Source: Streptomyces lanatus (GTDB taxonomy: Bacteria > Actinomycetota > Actinomycetes > Streptomycetales > Streptomycetaceae). Taken from it: a stretch of DNA of 62,776 nt. Positions 60,466 through 62,776 of this stretch are shown here, piece by piece. Under the pieces are notes generated by a model. It ran no database searches, had not been told where the DNA came from, and worked only from the letters and a program-made list of their open reading frames with translations. The first letter of the stretch is position 1. Each line of letters opens with the position of its first letter. The stretch is taken from NCBI RefSeq assembly GCF_014655715.1, contig NZ_BNBM01000029.1:24103-86878 (forward strand), read 5' to 3'. The position numbers and the translations under genes are program-made.

Positions 60466-61976
60466 CGCGGCCCTCCGGAAGCCTGCTGACCCGCGATCTG
60501 CTCGACGCGGACCGTCAGGGCGTCGATGGTGCAGTCCCACTCCCCACTGAGCGAACGCAGAACGGTGCATCTCCCCGGGCTGTGGGTGACGATCAAAGAC
60601 ATGCCCACGTCCTCGAAGGGCATTGCGACTTCCACTCCACGTCCCGGCGCCTGGTGCATCGCCATGAAGTCCCCCAGATAGTCCAGCAGCACCTCACGGG
60701 CGTAGTCGGACAGCACCGCCCCGTTCATCTCCCTGACGGCGATCAGTTCTGCCACTGCCGCCCGTAGCCGCGACGCATCCTGTTCGCCCTGCGCGGTCAG
60801 CCGGGCGCGGTCCAGGCCGGGGTCCGGGACACGAGAGGAACGACCCCGGGCGCTGCGGTCGCCCCGCTGCCGCAAGGAGAGAGGAACCTCGACCGGCGGG
60901 GCGTCCCACCACGACGTCGTCGGCGTCACCCGTGGATCCGGCTCCTCCGCCCCGATGCCCAGGTGCCGCATCGGATACGCGCCGAATGAGGCGGCGAAGG
61001 CCCGGTCCGCCACGCCGGCATCGGCCTCAGCGAACAGCGAGGCCAGGCGCAGCAGATCGGCCCGCCGCGATGCTCCTGTGCCGCCAGAAGACAGCATCCG
61101 CTTGGCGTTCGTGATGAGCTGGCCAAGCGCCTGCTCGGCGGCCGCCCGAAGTTGCGCTGGCCCCGAACTGCCGCTGCCGCCCGTGTACCAGGCGGACAAC
61201 TGCACCCAGTCGTCCAGCGCCCGGCCAGGCAGCCGTTCGACCGGCCCGCTGTTGCTGTCGGCCAGGCCGGGCAGCGTGGCCAGAGTGTCCACGAGCAGGG
61301 GCAGATGCCGTTCGAGCCGATCCAGTCGGTCGACGATTGCGGGGGAGTGGCGTGCGACGTCATTGCTGATGAGGTCGACGTATTCCAGGAGCAGGCCCTT
61401 GAGGGTCGTGTACTCCTCGCCCATCAGGTCGTAGCGGGTCAGAACCGAGCCGAGATAGGTGTAGAAGTCGCGGGCACTCTGGCTGAACAGGGACTGGTTG
61501 TTGAAGACGGTGGTGACGTCGGCGGCCAGGGCTTCTGTTTCGCCGGACTCTCCGGCCGACAGGCGAGCCAAGATCCGGTCGAGGACCTCCACTGTGCTGC
61601 CCAGCAGTTCGCGGGCGACCTCGCGGGCGCCGTCGGTCGCCTGGAGGATGTCCTCGATCTGCCGGTGCACCCGGCCGCCGAGCGTCGACATCTGGAACCG
61701 GGCCCGCGAGTTGCGATAGGCGGCCACTGTGGGCACTCGCGCGTCGCGCAGTGATCGGATCAGGTTGCCCCAGCGCACCAGCGTACGGCAGCGTTCCTCA
61801 GCGGTTTCGGGGTCCATGTCCCGCCCTGCTTCCCGCAGAGCGCCACTGACTTCGGCAGCAGAGAGGTCGGCCAGCAAGGTGGACGAGAAGAGCTTCATGA
61901 CGGCCAGGTAGTCCTCGGCGTTCTCGGCCGTCACGTACCGGAACAGAGCCAGGCGTTCGCTTCCTGAGCCGTCCAC
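60462..61976 (-). CDS. jetA: Wadjet-like JetA (TIGR02677/DUF2397)
   Basis: 504 residues from the GTG at 61976; a TTG at 62045 with a G-rich stretch before it would add 23, and the frame is open still further. It starts FRYVTAENAEDYLAVMKLFS, has FQMSTLGGRVHRQIEDILQA and FFNNQSLFSQSARDFYTYLG-like helices, and ends in a beta-rich module (VAMPFEDVGMSLIVTHSPGR). These fit DUF2397, the kleisin-like (MukF-type) subunit of this Wadjet type. It is the first gene of the four-gene operon. Confidence 0.8.
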   Translation of the reverse strand: MDGSGSERLALFRYVTAENAEDYLAVMKLFSSTLLADLSAAEVSGALREAGRDMDPETAEERCRTLVRWGNLIRSLRDARVPTVAAYRNSRARFQMSTLGGRVHRQIEDILQATDGAREVARELLGSTVEVLDRILARLSAGESGETEALAADVTTVFNNQSLFSQSARDFYTYLGSVLTRYDLMGEEYTTLKGLLLEYVDLISNDVARHSPAIVDRLDRLERHLPLLVDTLATLPGLADSNSGPVERLPGRALDDWVQLSAWYTGGSGSSGPAQLRAAAEQALGQLITNAKRMLSSGGTGASRRADLLRLASLFAEADAGVADRAFAASFGAYPMRHLGIGAEEPDPRVTPTTSWWDAPPVEVPLSLRQRGDRSARGRSSRVPDPGLDRARLTAQGEQDASRLRAAVAELIAVREMNGAVLSDYAREVLLDYLGDFMAMHQAPGRGVEVAMPFEDVGMSLIVTHSPGRCTVLRSLSGEWDCTIDALTVRVEQIAGQQASGGPR

Positions 61977-62469
61977 CGTGCTGTCAGCGCCGCTCGGAAC
62001 AGGCGGCGGGCGTGTACGCCCGTCCTCGGCGTCGTCCTCTGTCAACTTCCCCCCTACGCACCGCCCCCCAGTACAGGCAAGACGCCTGTATGCCGCACCG
62101 TAGCTGTCGGTTCGTCCATGCATGCCAGATTGATCGTTTCCGACCGGATCCATCCGTTCCTTGACTGAACTTCCTGTTGCGGTCGATGAGTTAGCGCGCT
62201 CACCGCATTCGTCCAGAGGCAGGCCGCAGTCAGTTTGAGTAGGCCGATGCGACCCGACGCGCCTCAGGTGGATGCAATGCGCTCGAGAGCCGGGCTGGCA
62301 ACGATCCCGTAGGGGATGCGTAACCAGAAATCTCAGAAGGAGTTCAGCGTTCACCGGCGGGTGGTACTCATACATACGAGGGCGCAACCCAGGTTGGCCC
62401 TTGATGCGTTGGTTCCGCATCTGATGTAAGCCTGCCTTCTCCGGCCAGAGATTCCATGGCAGGTTCCTC

Positions 62470-62497
62470 GGGACGGGAGCCCTCGGGCTCTCGTCCC
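62470..62497. terminator. Strong hairpin (13-bp stem)
   Basis: GGGACGGGAGCCC pairs with GGGCTCTCGTCCC across a 2-nt loop, with one G-T mismatch. No U-run. It is a candidate terminator isolating the jet operon from whatever lies to the right. Confidence 0.55.
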
Positions 62498-62543
62498 AGG
62501 ATCTCCGGAGATACGCGTTCGTGTCGCCACGAAATAACGGCGG

Positions 62544-62575
62544 CTGCGGTGAACACGCCCTGGCGTGCACCGCAG
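62544..62575. terminator. Strong bulged hairpin
   Basis: CTGCGGTG-AA-CACGCC pairs with GGCGTG-C-ACCGCAG, a 14-bp stem with a 2-nt bulge and a tiny loop. Together with the hairpin 47 bp to the left it forms a tandem structure, possibly a two-part terminator. Confidence 0.5.
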
Positions 62576-62723
62576 TCAGGAAGAATCCCGGCTGCAGCTC
62601 TTGGCGATCCCGGTTTCCCATAGCACCTGAGGAAGTTCTTTTTGCGGGTTCTGAGATCCCGTAGCGGATGAGCCGAGTCTGAACAGGAACGGGCTCGTGT
62701 GTGCTGGCGATTTTCCGCCTAGA

Positions 62724-62776
62724 GGTTGTCCCGTATGGGGCGTGAGTTATCTGGTGAGGGCCAGGTTGTGGAGCCG
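62724..62776 (-). mobile_element. Possible IS end with transposase C-terminus
   Basis: The last 53 bp start AGAGGTTGTCCCGT, which looks like an IS terminal inverted repeat. On the minus strand the very end reads RLHNLALTR followed by TAA, a plausible transposase C-terminus. The rest lies outside the window, so family and completeness cannot be judged. Confidence 0.4.

Larger units (their letters stand above)
61977..62723. other. Intergenic upstream of jetA, no gene seen
   Basis: 747 bp between jetA and the partial IS at the window end. The jetA frame stays open through most of it, but the residues are out of character. Two strong hairpins lie at 62470 and 62544. The jetABCD promoter should be in 62050-62300; no clear -35/-10 pair was seen. 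Confidence 0.5.

Overview
The window comes from a high-GC actinomycete, most likely a Streptomyces or close relative. Pointers are strong third-position GC bias, many GTG starts, ATGA/GTGA start-stop overlaps, a mycothiol-type maleylpyruvate isomerase, a PAS-GAF-SpoIIE phosphatase with a histidine-kinase-like ATPase end, and Streptomyces-type accessory proteins. The mix of catabolic operons, IS pieces and broken genes suggests an accessory chromosome arm or a large plasmid. No rRNA, tRNA or CRISPR was seen.

Region 1 (1-25.6 kb) is a large catabolic island for a nitrogen-containing, probably cyclic or N-alkylated amide-type compound. It holds a dimethylformamidase-like amidohydrolase with an SDR and a TetR regulator, a 2Fe-2S ferredoxin and its reductase, an FAD monooxygenase, a Rieske oxygenase, a molybdenum hydroxylase with a rare Mo-FAD fusion, a hydantoinase-like cyclic amidase, an LLM flavoenzyme, a P1/DmpA-type peptidase, a DAO-type amine oxidase, a semialdehyde dehydrogenase, a cytosolic amide-binding-type protein, another SDR, an internally deleted amino-acid permease and a P450. 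A palindromic operator (GRYCA-N2-TGRCC type) recurs at the promoters of this island. In four promoters it lies 39-40 bp downstream of a TTGACA/TTGACG -35 box, so most of the region looks like one regulon, possibly under the TetR protein at 4066. A small DUF4177 + RidA fragment of housekeeping type is embedded at 21.7-22.3 kb.

Region 2 (25.9-32.1 kb) carries the SpoIIE-type phosphatase and then debris: a frameshifted SDR, a frameshifted MmyB-type regulator, the end of an ISL3-family transposase, an intact LysR gene and a decayed P450.

Region 3 (32.1-39.6 kb) is a second catabolic operon: an FMN-dependent LLM monooxygenase, aldehyde dehydrogenase, a dihydroxyphthalate-decarboxylase-like protein, nitroreductase, 7Fe-type ferredoxin, FprA-type reductase, flavin reductase and a truncated ribB. 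The pairing of LLM monooxygenase, aldehyde dehydrogenase and flavin reductase recalls flavin-dependent ring cleavage of N-heterocycles. The operon ends in a chimeric ORF made of ribB, a 55-bp IS fragment and a nuclease-like fragment.

Region 4 (39.6-49.1 kb) starts with fused gene fragments and a decaying P450/ferredoxin/reductase set, then LysR and TetR regulators. It continues with a complete 3-hydroxybenzoate-to-gentisate pathway (3-hydroxybenzoate 6-hydroxylase, maleylpyruvate isomerase, fumarylpyruvate hydrolase, gentisate dioxygenase), divergent from an IclR regulator across an array of six palindromic boxes.

Region 5 (49.1-62.8 kb) is mobile-element/defence territory: a broken Cys-rich gene, an XRE regulator with its own palindromic operators, an unknown Cys-rich protein, an RHH-like protein, a twice-frameshifted UvrD-like helicase, and an intact four-gene Wadjet-like (DUF2397/DUF2398/TIGR02680/TIGR02679) SMC anti-plasmid system. 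The window ends in what looks like the edge of an IS.
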